Both the position numbers and the translations under genes were made by a program. This document shows, piece after piece, positions 1 to 9,108 of a DNA stretch of 64,000 nucleotides. Position 1 is the first letter of the stretch. Every line of letters starts with the position of its first letter. Source of the stretch: Microbacterium oleivorans (GTDB lineage: Bacteria > Actinomycetota > Actinomycetes > Actinomycetales > Microbacteriaceae). Location of the stretch: positions 263,376 through 327,375 of the forward strand of contig NZ_MAYO01000002.1 of NCBI RefSeq assembly GCF_001691565.1. Direction: 5' to 3'. The notes beneath the pieces were generated by a model, which saw only the letters and a program-made list of their open reading frames with translations, ran no database searches and was not told where the DNA came from.

Positions 1-1172
1 CCATCGGCAGCTTCGCCATCGGGATGACGGAGTTCGTCGTCATGGGGCTCCTCCCCGAGATCGCTCGCGAACTGCTGCCCACGGCGTGGGTCGCGTCGCA
101 GGAGGATGCCATCGCCCAGGCGGGTTGGCTCATCACGCTCTACGCGCTCGGCGTCGTCATCGGAGCCCCGACGATCGCGGCATCCGTCGCGAAATACCCG
201 CGCCATCGCGTGATGATCCTCCTCGCCGGTGCGCTGACCGTCTGCAACGCGCTGACGCTGATCCTGCCGACGTTCGAGCTGGTCGCGGCGTCCCGCCTTC
301 TGGCCGGCCTCCCGCACGGCGCCTACTTCGGGATCGGCGCTCTCGTCGCCGCCGACGTCATGGGGCCGGGGAACCGCGCCAAGGGCGTCGCCTTCGTCCT
401 CACGGGGCTCACGGTGGCGAACGTCGTGGGCGTTCCGCTCGGCACGTTCCTCGGTCAGAACCTCGGCTGGCGCTGGGCGTTCGTGATGGTCGTCGTCATC
501 TTCGCCGCCGCGACGCTCGCCATCGCCCTCACCGTGCCGCACCGGCCGGGCGAACCGTCGCGGACCCTTCGGGCGGAGCTCAAGGTGTTCCGCATCCCGC
601 AGGTCTGGTTCGCCCTCGGGATCGGTGCCATCGGGTTCGGCGGCTTCTTCGCGGTGTACACCTACGTCTCGCCCCTGGTGACGGAGGCGGCGGGGGCTCC
701 CGCCTGGCTCGTCCCGATCGTGCTCGTCGTCCTGGGACTCGGGATGACCGCCGGGAACCTGGTCGGCGGCCATCTCGCCGACGTCAACCTCGTCCGATCG
801 ATGATCGGACTGCTGGCCCTCCTCGTCGTGACGCAGCTGCTCCTCGCTCTGACCGCGGGCTGGATCGTGACCGTCGTCGTCTTCGTCTTCGCGGTGGCGT
901 TCGCCTCGTCGGCCGTGAGTCCCACTGTCCAGACACGGCTCATGGACGTCGCCGGCGACAACCAGTCGATCGCCGCGGCGCTGAACCACTCGGCGTTCAA
1001 CACGGGCAACGCGGTCGGTGCGGCTCTCGGCGGCGCGGTCATCGCCGCCGGACTCGGCTTCACTGCTCCGGTCTGGGTGGGTCTGCTGCTCGCCCTCGGC
1101 GGCCTCGTGATCGGCGTGGCCAGCGTTACGGTCGAGCGGCGATCGGCCGCGCGGACGCCGGCCGGTGTCTGA
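1..1172 (+). CDS. MFS transporter, DHA1 family (5' end cut off)
   Basis: A multi-pass inner-membrane drug or metabolite efflux protein of the major facilitator superfamily. The open frame runs in from the window edge: codons before the first ATG (24) already encode IGSFAIG leading into MTEFVVMGLLPEIA, the typical first helix of AraJ/CmlR-type DHA1 exporters, so the true start lies upstream. About ten hydrophobic segments are visible, with the loop-2/3 region near GAPTIAASVAKYPRHRV (conserved MFS loop). Only a few N-terminal residues seem to be missing. Substrate cannot be told. Confident on family, not on function. Confidence 0.85.
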   Translation, partial: IGSFAIGMTEFVVMGLLPEIARELLPTAWVASQEDAIAQAGWLITLYALGVVIGAPTIAASVAKYPRHRVMILLAGALTVCNALTLILPTFELVAASRLLAGLPHGAYFGIGALVAADVMGPGNRAKGVAFVLTGLTVANVVGVPLGTFLGQNLGWRWAFVMVVVIFAAATLAIALTVPHRPGEPSRTLRAELKVFRIPQVWFALGIGAIGFGGFFAVYTYVSPLVTEAAGAPAWLVPIVLVVLGLGMTAGNLVGGHLADVNLVRSMIGLLALLVVTQLLLALTAGWIVTVVVFVFAVAFASSAVSPTVQTRLMDVAGDNQSIAAALNHSAFNTGNAVGAALGGAVIAAGLGFTAPVWVGLLLALGGLVIGVASVTVERRSAARTPAGV

Positions 1173-1223
1173 CACGCTCTGACGGAGGGCGCAACCCCGT
1201 CCGTCGCGCGCACCGCGAGTCGA

Positions 1224-1229
1224 TAGCGT
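1224..1229 (+). promoter_or_regulatory. -10 box (TAGCGT) of a leaderless START-domain gene
   Basis: TAGCGT followed by exactly six bases and then the ATG at 1236, with no Shine-Dalgarno sequence. This spacing puts the transcription start on the A of the ATG. Inferred from position only; no clear -35 box. Confidence 0.6.
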
Positions 1230-1235
1230 CGAGGC

Positions 1236-1718
1236 ATGTCCCGCAACTCGCGCGTGTTCGCCTGCACCCCTGACGATGTCTTCGCCGTCCTCGCCGACGG
1301 GTGGCTCTTCCCCTCGTGGGTCGTCGGCGCGTCGCGGATGCGCGAGGTCGCCGAGACCTGGCCTCGGGTGGGTTCACACCTGCACCACTCGTTCGGTGTG
1401 TGGCCGGTCCTCATCGACGACGAGACCGAGGTGCTGGCCTACGACCCGCCGCGTCACATCCTCCTCCGCGCGAAGGGGTGGCCGATGGGTGAGGCGCAGG
1501 TCGACATCCAGGTGAGGCCACACCCGGACGGGGCGGTCGTCAGGATCCAAGAGGAGGCCGTCGCCGGACCCGGGAGCCTCATCCCGACGGCGATCCTCGA
1601 CGTCGCTCTGCAGCTGCGGAACGCCGAGACCCTGCACCGCCTCGCCTACCTCGCCGAAGGCCGCTCCGCGCGACCGACCGACGAGACGACCGCCGAGGAC
1701 GAGGGCGTCGGCGAGTGA
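1236..1718 (+). CDS. SRPBCC (START-like) family protein
   Basis: A 160-residue soluble protein with the START/polyketide-cyclase pattern: an N-terminal strand (SRNSRVFACTPDDVFAVLADG), a Trp-rich segment near residues 22-30, and a long C-terminal helix after GPGSLIPTAILDVALQLRNAETL. Such proteins bind hydrophobic ligands in a cavity; the ligand here is unknown. Its stop overlaps the GTG start of the following oxidoreductase by four bases, so the two are translationally coupled and may share a pathway. The start is set by the leaderless -10 box just upstream. Confidence 0.8.
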   Translation: MSRNSRVFACTPDDVFAVLADGWLFPSWVVGASRMREVAETWPRVGSHLHHSFGVWPVLIDDETEVLAYDPPRHILLRAKGWPMGEAQVDIQVRPHPDGAVVRIQEEAVAGPGSLIPTAILDVALQLRNAETLHRLAYLAEGRSARPTDETTAEDEGVGE

Positions 1719-3166
1719 GCGACCTCGACGCGATCATCGTCGGCGCGGGCCCGAACGGGCTCGCCGCCGCAGTCACGCTGGCCCGTGCCGGCCTCGCCGT
1801 GCGCGTGTACGAGAAGGGCGGCACCATCGGCGGCGGCGCGCGGACGATGGAGATGACGCTCCCCGGGTACCGGCACGACGTCTGCTCGGCGGTGCACCCG
1901 CTCGCGTTCGAGAGTCGGTTCTTCCGCGAGTTCGGGCTGCGGCAGCGGGTGGACTTCGCCGTCCCGGATGCCTCGTTCGCGCAGCCGCTCGACGGCGGAC
2001 GCGCGGCGATCGCCTACCGCGACCTCGACCGCACAGCCGCCACGCTCGGCCGCGACGGCGACGCGTACGCCCGCCTGATGCGTCCGCTCGTGGACCATGC
2101 GTCCGGTGTCGCGGACTTCACGGGGCACGCGCTCATCCGCGTGCCCGCCGACCCCATCGCGGCCGTGTGGTTCGGCCTGCGGACCCTGGAGCAGGGGAGC
2201 GGAGCGTGGAACGCCCGGTTCCGGGAGGACGCCGCACCCGCCCTGCTCACGGGCGTCGCCGCGCACACGATCCTCTCCCTGCCGAGTCTCGCCGCCGCCG
2301 GGGCGGGGCTCGCGCTCTCGACCTACGGGCACGCGCGAGGCTGGCCGATCCCGATCGGCGGCAGCCAGAGCATCGTCGACGCGATGGCGGACGACCTGCG
2401 CGCGCACGGCGGCGAGATCATGACCGACGTCGAGGTCGAATCGCTGCGGGAGCTGCCCGAGGCGAAGGCCGTCCTGCTCGACGTCATCCCCCGCGACTTC
2501 CTGCGGATCGCCGGCGACGCCGTGCCCGCCGGCTACCGAGGCGCGCTCGAACGCTTCCGCTACGGCGGCGCGGTCGCGAAGGTCGATTTCGCCCTGTCCG
2601 GTCCCGTCCCGTGGGCCAACGATGAGGTCCGCTCGGCCGGCACGGTGCATGTCGGCGGCACGCGCGCCGAGATGGCGGCATCCGAGAACCTCATCTCGCG
2701 CGGCGGACTGCCGGACGCGCCCTACGTCCTGGTGGCGCAGCCGTCGGGGTTCGACCCGTCCCGTGCGCCGGCGGGCGGTCACGTGCTCTGGACGTACACG
2801 CACGTGCCGTCCGGCAGTACGGCCGACCGCGCCGAGGCCGTCATCCGGCAGATCGAGCGGTTCGCGCCCGGCTTCCGCGATCTGATCGTCGGCATGAAGT
2901 CCCGGAACGCCGTCGAGGTCGAGGCCGAGAATCCGAACTACCCGGGCGGTGACATCGCAGCCGGGGCCCCCGCCCTGTGGCAGCTCCTCAAACGGCCGGT
3001 CGTGTCACCCGAGCCGTGGCGCACGCCTCTGGACGGCGTCTACCTGTGCTCGGCATCGACGAGTCCGGGGCCCGGCGTACACGGCCTGGCAGGCTGGCAC
3101 GCGGCCCGCTCGGCGCTGCGCCACACGTTCGGCACGCGGATCTCGCCCGACCTGGCGCCGCGATAA
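1715..3166 (+). CDS. NAD(P)/FAD-dependent oxidoreductase, phytoene-desaturase-like
   Basis: A 483-residue flavoprotein. The N-terminal dinucleotide motif GAGPNGLAAAV (about residues 9-19) is followed by an acidic residue ending strand 2 (VYEKG) and the GG-doublet region IGGGARTMEM, as in CrtI/amine-oxidase-like FAD enzymes. A C-terminal FAD-contacting segment near YLCSASTSPGPGVHGLAG matches the same fold (compare CrtI-type GASTHPGGGV). No crtB or crtE lies nearby, so a carotenoid role is not supported; many actinobacteria carry such genes with unknown substrates. GTG start, overlapping the START-domain gene by four bases. It meets metX tail to tail with seven bases between. Confidence 0.85.
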   Translation: MSDLDAIIVGAGPNGLAAAVTLARAGLAVRVYEKGGTIGGGARTMEMTLPGYRHDVCSAVHPLAFESRFFREFGLRQRVDFAVPDASFAQPLDGGRAAIAYRDLDRTAATLGRDGDAYARLMRPLVDHASGVADFTGHALIRVPADPIAAVWFGLRTLEQGSGAWNARFREDAAPALLTGVAAHTILSLPSLAAAGAGLALSTYGHARGWPIPIGGSQSIVDAMADDLRAHGGEIMTDVEVESLRELPEAKAVLLDVIPRDFLRIAGDAVPAGYRGALERFRYGGAVAKVDFALSGPVPWANDEVRSAGTVHVGGTRAEMAASENLISRGGLPDAPYVLVAQPSGFDPSRAPAGGHVLWTYTHVPSGSTADRAEAVIRQIERFAPGFRDLIVGMKSRNAVEVEAENPNYPGGDIAAGAPALWQLLKRPVVSPEPWRTPLDGVYLCSASTSPGPGVHGLAGWHAARSALRHTFGTRISPDLAPR

Positions 3167-3173
3167 CCGAGCC

Positions 3174-4376
3174 TCAGCTCTCGAGCAGGCGTCGCAGGTG
3201 ACGTCCGACTTGATCGGTCTCGATGAGGAAGCCGTCGTGGCCGAAGTCGCTCGCGAGGACGACCGTGTCATCGTCGATGGTGGTCCGGATGCCGCGGCTG
3301 ATGCGGTGCTGCCCCTCGACGGGGAACAGCCGGTCGCTGTCGACCCCGAGCACGAGGGTGCGTGCTGTCACGCGGGCGAGGGCCTCCTCGACGCCACCAC
3401 GATCCCGGCCGACGTCGTGCGAGTTCATCGCCTCGACGAGGGCCAGGTAGGAGTTGGCGTCGAACCGGCGCGTGAATCGATTCCCGTGGAAGTCGAGGTA
3501 GCTCTCGACGGCGTACCGGCCGCCCTCGCCGAAGGGGCTCTTGTCGGACTGCCACGACCGTTGGAACCGCTGATTGAGTTCGGTGGGTGTGCGGTAGTTC
3601 AACAGCGCCATGCGCCGCGCGAGCGCCAGCCCGCGGTGCGGGCCGTCGCCGTCGGGGGCGTCGTAGTAGTTGCCGCCGGCGAAGCGCGGGTCCATCTGGA
3701 TCGCCGCGAGCTGGACGGAGTTCAGCGCGACCTGGTCCGCCGTCGTCGTCGGCGGGGAGCACAGCACGCCGAGGCGCTCGACCCGCTCCGGATGCCCCAC
3801 CACCCACTCGAGGGCGTGCATGCCGCCCATCGAGCCGCCGATGACCCCCGCCCAGACGTCGATTCCGAGGGCGTCCGCGAGCATGACCTGCGCGGCGACC
3901 TGGTCGCGGATCGTGAGGAACGGGAAGCGGGACGCCCACTCGTAGCCGTCCGGGGCGATGCTCGCGGGGCCGGTCGAACCCTGGCATCCGCCCAGCATGT
4001 TCGGGGCGACGACGAACCAGCGGTCGGTGTCGATCGGGGCGCCGGGGCCCACGACGTCGCCCCACCATCCGTCGGTCGCATGACCCGGGACGGCGTCTCC
4101 GCGGACGTGGCTGTCACCCGTCAGGGCGTGCAGGATCAGCACGGCGTTGTCGCGAGTCGGGGAGAGTTCACCCCACGTCTCGTAGGCGAGACGGATGCCG
4201 GGAAGGCTCGCCCCGCTCTCGGTGGTGAACGCGCCGAACTGCGCGAACCGGCGCTCGCCGACGGGGTCGCCGTCGCGCCAGGCACCGGTCGCCGGCGGAC
4301 GCCCGAGGAGCAACCGGGCGTCGGCCTCGGTCACCGGAGCCGAGGGCACCGTGTCTTCCGAGGTCTGCCAGTCCAT
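3174..4376 (-). CDS. metX: Homoserine O-acetyltransferase
   Basis: Transfers acetyl from acetyl-CoA to homoserine, the first committed step to methionine. It is a cytosolic alpha/beta-hydrolase-fold enzyme of 400 residues. The nucleophile elbow GGSMGGMHALEW (Ser about 182), the family signature NMLGGCQGSTGP, a late Asp in VLGVDSDRLFP and a His in FGHDGFL complete the triad. Homoserine would come from hom (38810), and the product feeds metY 400 bases upstream on the same strand. GACAAT lies six bases before the ATG with no ribosome binding site, suggesting a leaderless transcript separate from metY. Confidence 0.95.
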   Translation of the reverse strand: MDWQTSEDTVPSAPVTEADARLLLGRPPATGAWRDGDPVGERRFAQFGAFTTESGASLPGIRLAYETWGELSPTRDNAVLILHALTGDSHVRGDAVPGHATDGWWGDVVGPGAPIDTDRWFVVAPNMLGGCQGSTGPASIAPDGYEWASRFPFLTIRDQVAAQVMLADALGIDVWAGVIGGSMGGMHALEWVVGHPERVERLGVLCSPPTTTADQVALNSVQLAAIQMDPRFAGGNYYDAPDGDGPHRGLALARRMALLNYRTPTELNQRFQRSWQSDKSPFGEGGRYAVESYLDFHGNRFTRRFDANSYLALVEAMNSHDVGRDRGGVEEALARVTARTLVLGVDSDRLFPVEGQHRISRGIRTTIDDDTVVLASDFGHDGFLIETDQVGRHLRRLLES

Positions 4377-4416
4377 GTCTCCATTGTCCCGGCCGAGGCG
4401 CGCGCTCGGCGTCGTG

Positions 4417-4614
4417 TTACGTCCGACCGCGGGCGGGGATGAGGGCGAAGACGAAACCGGTCAGGGCAGAAAGACCCCCAGCCACCACGGCGAAGGTCGC
4501 CCACCCGCTCCACACCGGCGGTGCCAGCCAGATGACGAAGATTCCGAGGACGACCAGGGCGATGCCGACTCCGAATCCGATGTTCACTGCGCGCTTCTTG
4601 GTGCTGATGTCCAT
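4417..4614 (-). CDS. Small two-helix membrane protein, function unknown
   Basis: A 65-residue protein with a basic N-terminus (MDISTKKRAVN) and two hydrophobic helices at about 11-30 and 38-60, separated by a short Trp-containing turn, ending in a basic tail. I do not recognise the family. It sits between metY and metX on the same strand. On the minus strand TAGATT lies exactly six bases from its ATG, so it is probably transcribed leaderless from its own promoter, which supports it being a real gene. Confidence 0.7.
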   Translation of the reverse strand: MDISTKKRAVNIGFGVGIALVVLGIFVIWLAPPVWSGWATFAVVAGGLSALTGFVFALIPARGRT

Positions 4615-4620
4615 CCCGGT

Positions 4621-4626
4621 AATCTA
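4621..4626 (-). promoter_or_regulatory. -10 box (TAGATT) of the small membrane protein
   Basis: On the minus strand TAGATT, then ACCGGG, then ATG. The six-base gap predicts a leaderless start at 4614. Confidence 0.6.
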
Positions 4627-4688
4627 TGCGGCTCCGCGTCCTCATCCATCCGCCTCGGGTCGTGCGCGCATCATCCTTGCGGATGACG

Positions 4689-4729
4689 CACGACACCCCG
4701 CCGCGGGCGAACCCGGGCGGGGTGTCGTG
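4689..4729 (-). terminator. Hairpin terminator after metY
   Basis: A perfect 14-bp inverted repeat (4689-4702 with 4716-4729, arm CACGACACCCCGCC) with a 13-base loop, 18 bases past the metY stop. There is no run of T after it, so it may act with Rho or as an RNA-stabilising 3' end. Confidence 0.7.
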
Positions 4730-4746
4730 CTCCTGAGGAGGGGAGG

Positions 4747-6069
4747 TCAGGCGCGAGCGGCCTCGGAGTGCCGGCGCGCGGCGGCGAGGGCCTGGTCGAG
4801 GTCGGCCTTCAGGTCCTCGATGTTCTCGAGACCCACCGAGAGGCGGACGAGACCCGGGGTGACGCCTGAGGTGAGCTGCTGCTCCGGGGTCAGCTGCGAG
4901 TGGGTGGTGGATGCCGGGTGGATGACGAGCGAGCGCACGTCGCCGATGTTCGCGAGGTGGCTGAACAGGCTGAGCGCGTTGACGAATTCGCGCCCGGCGG
5001 AGACGCCGCCCTTCAGCTCGAATGACAGGACCGCGCCGACGCCCTTGGGGGCGTAGCGGTTGGCCGCCGCGTACCAGGGCGAGGTGGGGAGACCCGAGTA
5101 GTTGACCGAGGCGACGTCGGCGTGGTTCTCGAGCCACTCCGCGATCTCCTGCGCGTTCTGCACGTGACGTTCGATGCGCAGTGACAGCGTCTCGACGCCC
5201 TGGATGAGGTTCCACGCGCTCTGCGGCGAGATGGCGGAGCCGAGGTCGCGCAGCAACTGGACTCGCGCCTTGATGATGTACCCGAGGCCGTCACCCACGG
5301 CATCCGTGTACACCGCTCCGTGGTACGACTCGTCCGGAGTCGTCAGGCCGGGGAAGCGGTCGGAGTGCTGCGACCAGGGGAACGACCCGCCGTCGATGAT
5401 GACGCCGCCGATGGTCGTGCCGTGGCCGCCGAGGAACTTCGTGACCGAGTGCACGACGATGTCGGCACCGTGCTCGAAGGGGCGGATGAGGTAGGGCGTC
5501 GCGATCGTGTTGTCGACGATGAGCGGCACGCCGGCGGCGTGGGCGACGTCGGCGACGGTGCGGATGTCGAGCACGTTGATCTGCGGGTTGCCGATCGTCT
5601 CGGCGAAGAACAGCTTCGTGTTCGGGCGGACGGCGCGGCGCCACTCCTCGGCGTCGTCCTGGTTCTCGACGAACGTCGTCTCGATGCCGAGCTTGGCGAG
5701 CGTGTATTTGAAGAGGTTGTAGGTACCTCCGTAGATCGAGCTCGAGGAGACGATGTGGTCGCCCGCCTGCGCGATGTTGAGGACGGCGAAGGTCGAGGCG
5801 GCCTGGCCGCTCGAGAGGACGAGCGCCCCGGTGCCGCCCTCGAGACCCGCGAGGCGCTGCTCGAGGACGTCCTGCGTGGGGTTCTGGATGCGCGTGTAGA
5901 TGTTGCCGAACTCCGCCAGGGCGAAGAGGTTCGCGGCGTGGTCGGCGTTGTCGAAGACGTACGACGTCGTCTGGTAGATCGGCGTGGCGCGGGCCTTGGT
6001 CACCGGGTCCGGAGCGGCGCCGGTGTGGATCTGCTTGGTCTCGAAGCGCCAGTTCTCGGGTGCGGACAT
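4747..6069 (-). CDS. metY: O-acetylhomoserine sulfhydrylase (aminocarboxypropyltransferase)
   Basis: Converts O-acetylhomoserine and sulfide to homocysteine in direct-sulfhydrylation methionine synthesis. It is a cytosolic PLP enzyme of the Cys/Met-metabolism family, 440 residues. The PLP-lysine lies in [24 protein letters not shown] and the C-terminal [12 protein letters not shown] are family hallmarks. The start is taken at 6069 ([15 protein letters not shown]) because GGGAG sits seven bases before it; the open frame runs 31 codons further without a ribosome site. Substrate acetylhomoserine is made by the neighbouring metX, and sulfide utilisation also links it to cysK. Confidence 0.95.
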   Translation of the reverse strand: MSAPENWRFETKQIHTGAAPDPVTKARATPIYQTTSYVFDNADHAANLFALAEFGNIYTRIQNPTQDVLEQRLAGLEGGTGALVLSSGQAASTFAVLNIAQAGDHIVSSSSIYGGTYNLFKYTLAKLGIETTFVENQDDAEEWRRAVRPNTKLFFAETIGNPQINVLDIRTVADVAHAAGVPLIVDNTIATPYLIRPFEHGADIVVHSVTKFLGGHGTTIGGVIIDGGSFPWSQHSDRFPGLTTPDESYHGAVYTDAVGDGLGYIIKARVQLLRDLGSAISPQSAWNLIQGVETLSLRIERHVQNAQEIAEWLENHADVASVNYSGLPTSPWYAAANRYAPKGVGAVLSFELKGGVSAGREFVNALSLFSHLANIGDVRSLVIHPASTTHSQLTPEQQLTSGVTPGLVRLSVGLENIEDLKADLDQALAAARRHSEAARA

Positions 6070-6133
6070 GACAGGGCTCCCTGCGTGTGTGGTCGGGTGG
6101 TGGTCTGCGACGGATGCCGCGGGCCCGACACCG

Positions 6134-6162
6134 ACGTTACGAGTCGCGCGCGGCGGGGACAA
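6134..6162 (-). promoter_or_regulatory. Promoter of metY
   Basis: On the minus strand TTGTCC (6162-6157), a 17-base spacer and TAACGT (6139-6134). This is one of the few places in the window with both a recognisable -35 and -10. It would give a leader of about 55-60 bases; I see no SAM-riboswitch fold in it. Confidence 0.5.
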
Positions 6163-6217
6163 CGGAACGGGACACGCGGCGTAACGTGACGCGGCCCGGC
6201 GCCGCCCTCCGAGTCAC

Positions 6218-6223
6218 TAGCGT
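6218..6223 (+). promoter_or_regulatory. -10 box (TAGCGT) of the SDR gene
   Basis: TAGCGT followed by seven bases and the ATG at 6231; no ribosome binding site, so a leaderless start is likely. Confidence 0.55.
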
Positions 6224-6230
6224 TGAGCAC

Positions 6231-7016
6231 ATGGCGAATCGACGTGCAGTGGTGACCGGTGCGAGCTCGGGGATCGGTGAAGCGGTCGTCCGCGCGCTCC
6301 GCGCGGGCGGGTGGGACGTCGTCGGCGTCGCTCGTCGCGCCGCCCGGTTGGAAGCTCTCGACGCCGAGATCGGGTCGCGGTCCTACGCCGCTGACCTGAC
6401 GAGCGAAGCCGATGTCGCCGCGCTCGCCGCGCACCTGGAGGACACCGGTCCCGTGCACGCACTCGTGCACGTCGCGGGTGGTGCTCGGGGCACGCAGCGC
6501 GTCGAGGACGGCGACCCGGACGACTGGCGCTGGATGTTCGAGGTCAATGTGCTGTCGGCGCAGCTCGTGACCTCCGCCCTCCTGCCGCACCTGCGCCGCG
6601 CGGCTGAAGCCGATGGCCACGCCGACACCGTCTACGTCACCTCGACGGCCGCGCAGACCGCGTATCCCGGCGGTGCCGGCTACAACGCGGCGAAAGCGGG
6701 CGAGGCGATGCTCGTGCACGCCTTGCGACTCGAACTGAACGGCGAGCCGATCCGGGTCGTCGAGGTCGCTCCCGGCATGGTGCAGACCGAGGAGTTCTCG
6801 CTCAACCGCCTCGGCGGAGATCGCGCGGCGGCCGAGAAGGTCTACGACGGCGTCGAGGAGCCGCTGAGGGCCGGTGACGTGGCCGACGTCGTCGCCTATG
6901 CGCTCAACGCCCCCGGCCATGTCAACCTCGACCTCATCACGATGCGCCCGGTGGCCCAATCCGCGCAGCACCTGCTGGCCCGGGGACCACTGCGTCCGCG
7001 CACCGTCGAGAGCTGA
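6231..7016 (+). CDS. SDR family NAD(P)-dependent oxidoreductase
   Basis: A 261-residue classical short-chain dehydrogenase/reductase. The cofactor glycine motif TGASSGIGEAV is at residues 9-19, the NAG-equivalent region reads VHVAGG, and the catalytic Ser-Tyr-Lys set lies in TSTAAQTAYPGGAGYNAAKAG. PGMVQTEEF follows, as in YdfG-like enzymes that oxidise serine or 3-hydroxy acids. The start at 6231 is chosen because the protein opens directly with the Rossmann strand (ANRRAVVTGA) and because of the leaderless -10 box. It is divergent from metY and convergent with the next MFS gene. Substrate unknown. Confidence 0.9.
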   Translation: MANRRAVVTGASSGIGEAVVRALRAGGWDVVGVARRAARLEALDAEIGSRSYAADLTSEADVAALAAHLEDTGPVHALVHVAGGARGTQRVEDGDPDDWRWMFEVNVLSAQLVTSALLPHLRRAAEADGHADTVYVTSTAAQTAYPGGAGYNAAKAGEAMLVHALRLELNGEPIRVVEVAPGMVQTEEFSLNRLGGDRAAAEKVYDGVEEPLRAGDVADVVAYALNAPGHVNLDLITMRPVAQSAQHLLARGPLRPRTVES

Positions 7017-7022
7017 GCCGCC

Positions 7023-8531
7023 TCAGCCCGCAGGCGGCGCGTCCGCGAACGCGACCTTCGGGACGAGGAGCAGCAGGAGCGCGGCGAGGAACCCGCCGGC
7101 CGCGCAGATGGCCCACACGATGAGGTAGCCGCCGAGCGAACCGGCGGTCTGCCCGACGACGGCCCCGGCGCCTGCGGCGAGCACGACGCCGAAGACGGCG
7201 GACGAGAATGCGCCGCCGATCGTCTTCGTCGTGTTCGTCATCCCCGACGCCTCGCCGGTCTTGCGGAAGGGTGCCGCCGCGGCGGCGGCTGCCGGGAGCG
7301 CCCCGACCAGGGCGCCGCAGCCGATGCCGGCGATCGACAGGTTCAGGAGCACCTGCCAGACCTCCAGGTGGAACGGCAGGAACAGCGCGTACCCGACCCC
7401 GACGAGGACGGCGGCGGCGATGAGGGCCAGACGCGGACTGACCCGCCGCGACGTCACGGCGAACAGGACCGCTCCGACGATGAGGGACACGAGGTAGAGA
7501 CCGATGACGTACGAGCGCTCCGTCGCGTCCAGCCCGAGACCGTAACCGAGCGACGAATCGGTGCCGGCGTAGGTCGACAGCGGCCCCTGCGCGCCGAGCA
7601 GGCTGATGCCGATGAGGAACGCCGTCGCCTGCACCGGCCACATGTCGGGACGGGCGAGGACGCGCATGTCGACGACGGGATGCCGGTGGCGCAACTCGTG
7701 GCGGACGAACCACACGAGTACGCCGACGCCGAGCACGAACAGCGCCGCGACCCCCGCCCACGTGCCGGCGCCGAGACCGAGTTCGCCGATGAGCCGCATC
7801 CAGGCGAGGGCGCCCGTCACCAGCAGCAGCCCCCAGGCGAGGAGGACCACCCCCGCGGTGTCGAGGCGGCGCTCGCCGCTGGGGGTCGATTCCGGCACCC
7901 ACAGCCAGATGACGATCACGACGAGCGAGACGGCGACGGCGGGCACCATGAGGGTGAGTGCGAGGTCGCCCGTCGCCGCGTAGATGCGTCCCGCGGCGAG
8001 CGCGCCGATGATCGCCCCGGCTTCGAGCCCGACGACGAGGAGCCCCGCCGCGCGGCGGGTGAGCGAGACGCCGCGGTTCTGCTCCCGCCCGCGTTCGAAG
8101 ATGAGGGCGACCTCGAGCGGGAGCCATACGACGTAGAAGCCCTGGAGCGACCAGAACAGGAGGAACGTCCAGAACGAGTCCGCGAAGACGAGTCCCCAGG
8201 ACGCGAGGGCCGTGAGGATCGCGGCGACGAGCAGGATGCGCTTGTGCCCGAACATGTCGCCGAGCTTGGCGAGGATCGGGACGACGAGGGCGCTCAGCAG
8301 CAGCTGGCCCGCCTCGAACCAGTTCACGTCCGCATCGCGGATGCCGAGCTGGATGACGATGTCGCTGAACAGGGGGACGTAGAACCCCTGCAGGATGCCG
8401 CTGACCAGCTCGACGACGATGAACCACCCGATGAGTCCCGCCGTGATGCCCAGCGTGGATGTACCCAACCGCGACGAACGCAGGCTGGACGTGCGCAGCA
8501 GCGGCGCGGAGGAGCGCGGGATCCCGGTCAC
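7023..8531 (-). CDS. MFS transporter (EmrB/QacA-like)
   Basis: A 502-residue integral membrane exporter. Twelve to fourteen hydrophobic helices are visible, with the loop motif LAKLGDMFGHKRILL after the second helix (MFS motif A: GxxxDRxGxRR-like) and a motif-C-like glycine-rich helix. I place the start at GTG 8531 because on the minus strand TAGGCT lies seven bases before it, and the first helix (LGITAGLIGWFIVVELV) follows closely. An ATG 20 codons upstream is possible but would overlap the divergent promoter. Likely drug or metabolite efflux; the substrate is not visible. Confidence 0.85.
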   Translation of the reverse strand: MTGIPRSSAPLLRTSSLRSSRLGTSTLGITAGLIGWFIVVELVSGILQGFYVPLFSDIVIQLGIRDADVNWFEAGQLLLSALVVPILAKLGDMFGHKRILLVAAILTALASWGLVFADSFWTFLLFWSLQGFYVVWLPLEVALIFERGREQNRGVSLTRRAAGLLVVGLEAGAIIGALAAGRIYAATGDLALTLMVPAVAVSLVVIVIWLWVPESTPSGERRLDTAGVVLLAWGLLLVTGALAWMRLIGELGLGAGTWAGVAALFVLGVGVLVWFVRHELRHRHPVVDMRVLARPDMWPVQATAFLIGISLLGAQGPLSTYAGTDSSLGYGLGLDATERSYVIGLYLVSLIVGAVLFAVTSRRVSPRLALIAAAVLVGVGYALFLPFHLEVWQVLLNLSIAGIGCGALVGALPAAAAAAAPFRKTGEASGMTNTTKTIGGAFSSAVFGVVLAAGAGAVVGQTAGSLGGYLIVWAICAAGGFLAALLLLLVPKVAFADAPPAG

Positions 8532-8538
8532 GAGCGCG

Positions 8539-8544
8539 AGCCTA
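8539..8544 (-). promoter_or_regulatory. -10 box (TAGGCT) of the MFS gene
   Basis: Minus-strand TAGGCT, seven bases before GTG 8531, without a ribosome site. It decides the start codon of the MFS gene. Confidence 0.55.
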
Positions 8545-8589
8545 GCGCTGGAGCGGCCCGCCGTCGCGCAGGTCGTAGTCTGAGAATCC

Positions 8590-9108
8590 ATGGACGAAGG
8601 GATGCCGGTGGCCGCCGAACGCGAGACGCTGACCTGGGATGATTTCGGCGCGGCGACCCGCGAGCTGGCGCGAGCGATCGTCGCGGACGGGTTCGCGCCC
8701 GATATCGTCGTCGCGATCGCCCGAGGCGGGCTCCTCCCGGCGGGAGCAGTCGCTTACGGGCTCGGAGTGAAGAGCTGCGGAGCGCTGAACGTCGAGTTCT
8801 ACACCGGTATCGGTACGGTCCTCGATGCTCCCGAGATCCTGCCGCCCGACCTCGACCTCGGAGCGCTCGACGGCAAGCGCGTGCTCCTCGTCGACGACGT
8901 GGCCGACAGCGGTCGCACCCTCGCCCTCGCCGTCCAGCTGCTCCGGGACGCCGGCGCCGACGTCCGCTCCGTCTGCATCTACACGAAGCCCGGCTCCATC
9001 GCGATGCCCGACTACTCGTGGCGCGAGACCGACCGATGGATCGACTTCCCCTGGTCGTTCCAGGGGACCGTCGTCCAGGAGGACGCGGGTCTGCCCGCCG
9101 GAGCATGA
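8590..9108 (+). CDS. Phosphoribosyltransferase
   Basis: A 172-residue type I PRTase. The PRPP-binding motif [18 protein letters not shown] is clear, with the PPi loop ARGGLLPAG and a flexible-loop region between. Similar short proteins are annotated as xanthine/hypoxanthine-type PRTases in actinobacteria. The base substrate cannot be fixed from sequence alone. Its stop overlaps the ung start (ATGA), so base salvage and uracil excision are co-translated. TAGTCT eight bases before the ATG (8576-8581) is a possible -10 box. Confidence 0.85.
   Translation: MDEGMPVAAERETLTWDDFGAATRELARAIVADGFAPDIVVAIARGGLLPAGAVAYGLGVKSCGALNVEFYTGIGTVLDAPEILPPDLDLGALDGKRVLLVDDVADSGRTLALAVQLLRDAGADVRSVCIYTKPGSIAMPDYSWRETDRWIDFPWSFQGTVVQEDAGLPAGA

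Noticed and set aside
6070..6130. SAM riboswitch or other leader fold before metY
   Set aside because: The leader is only about 55-60 bases and lacks the conserved blocks of known SAM classes.
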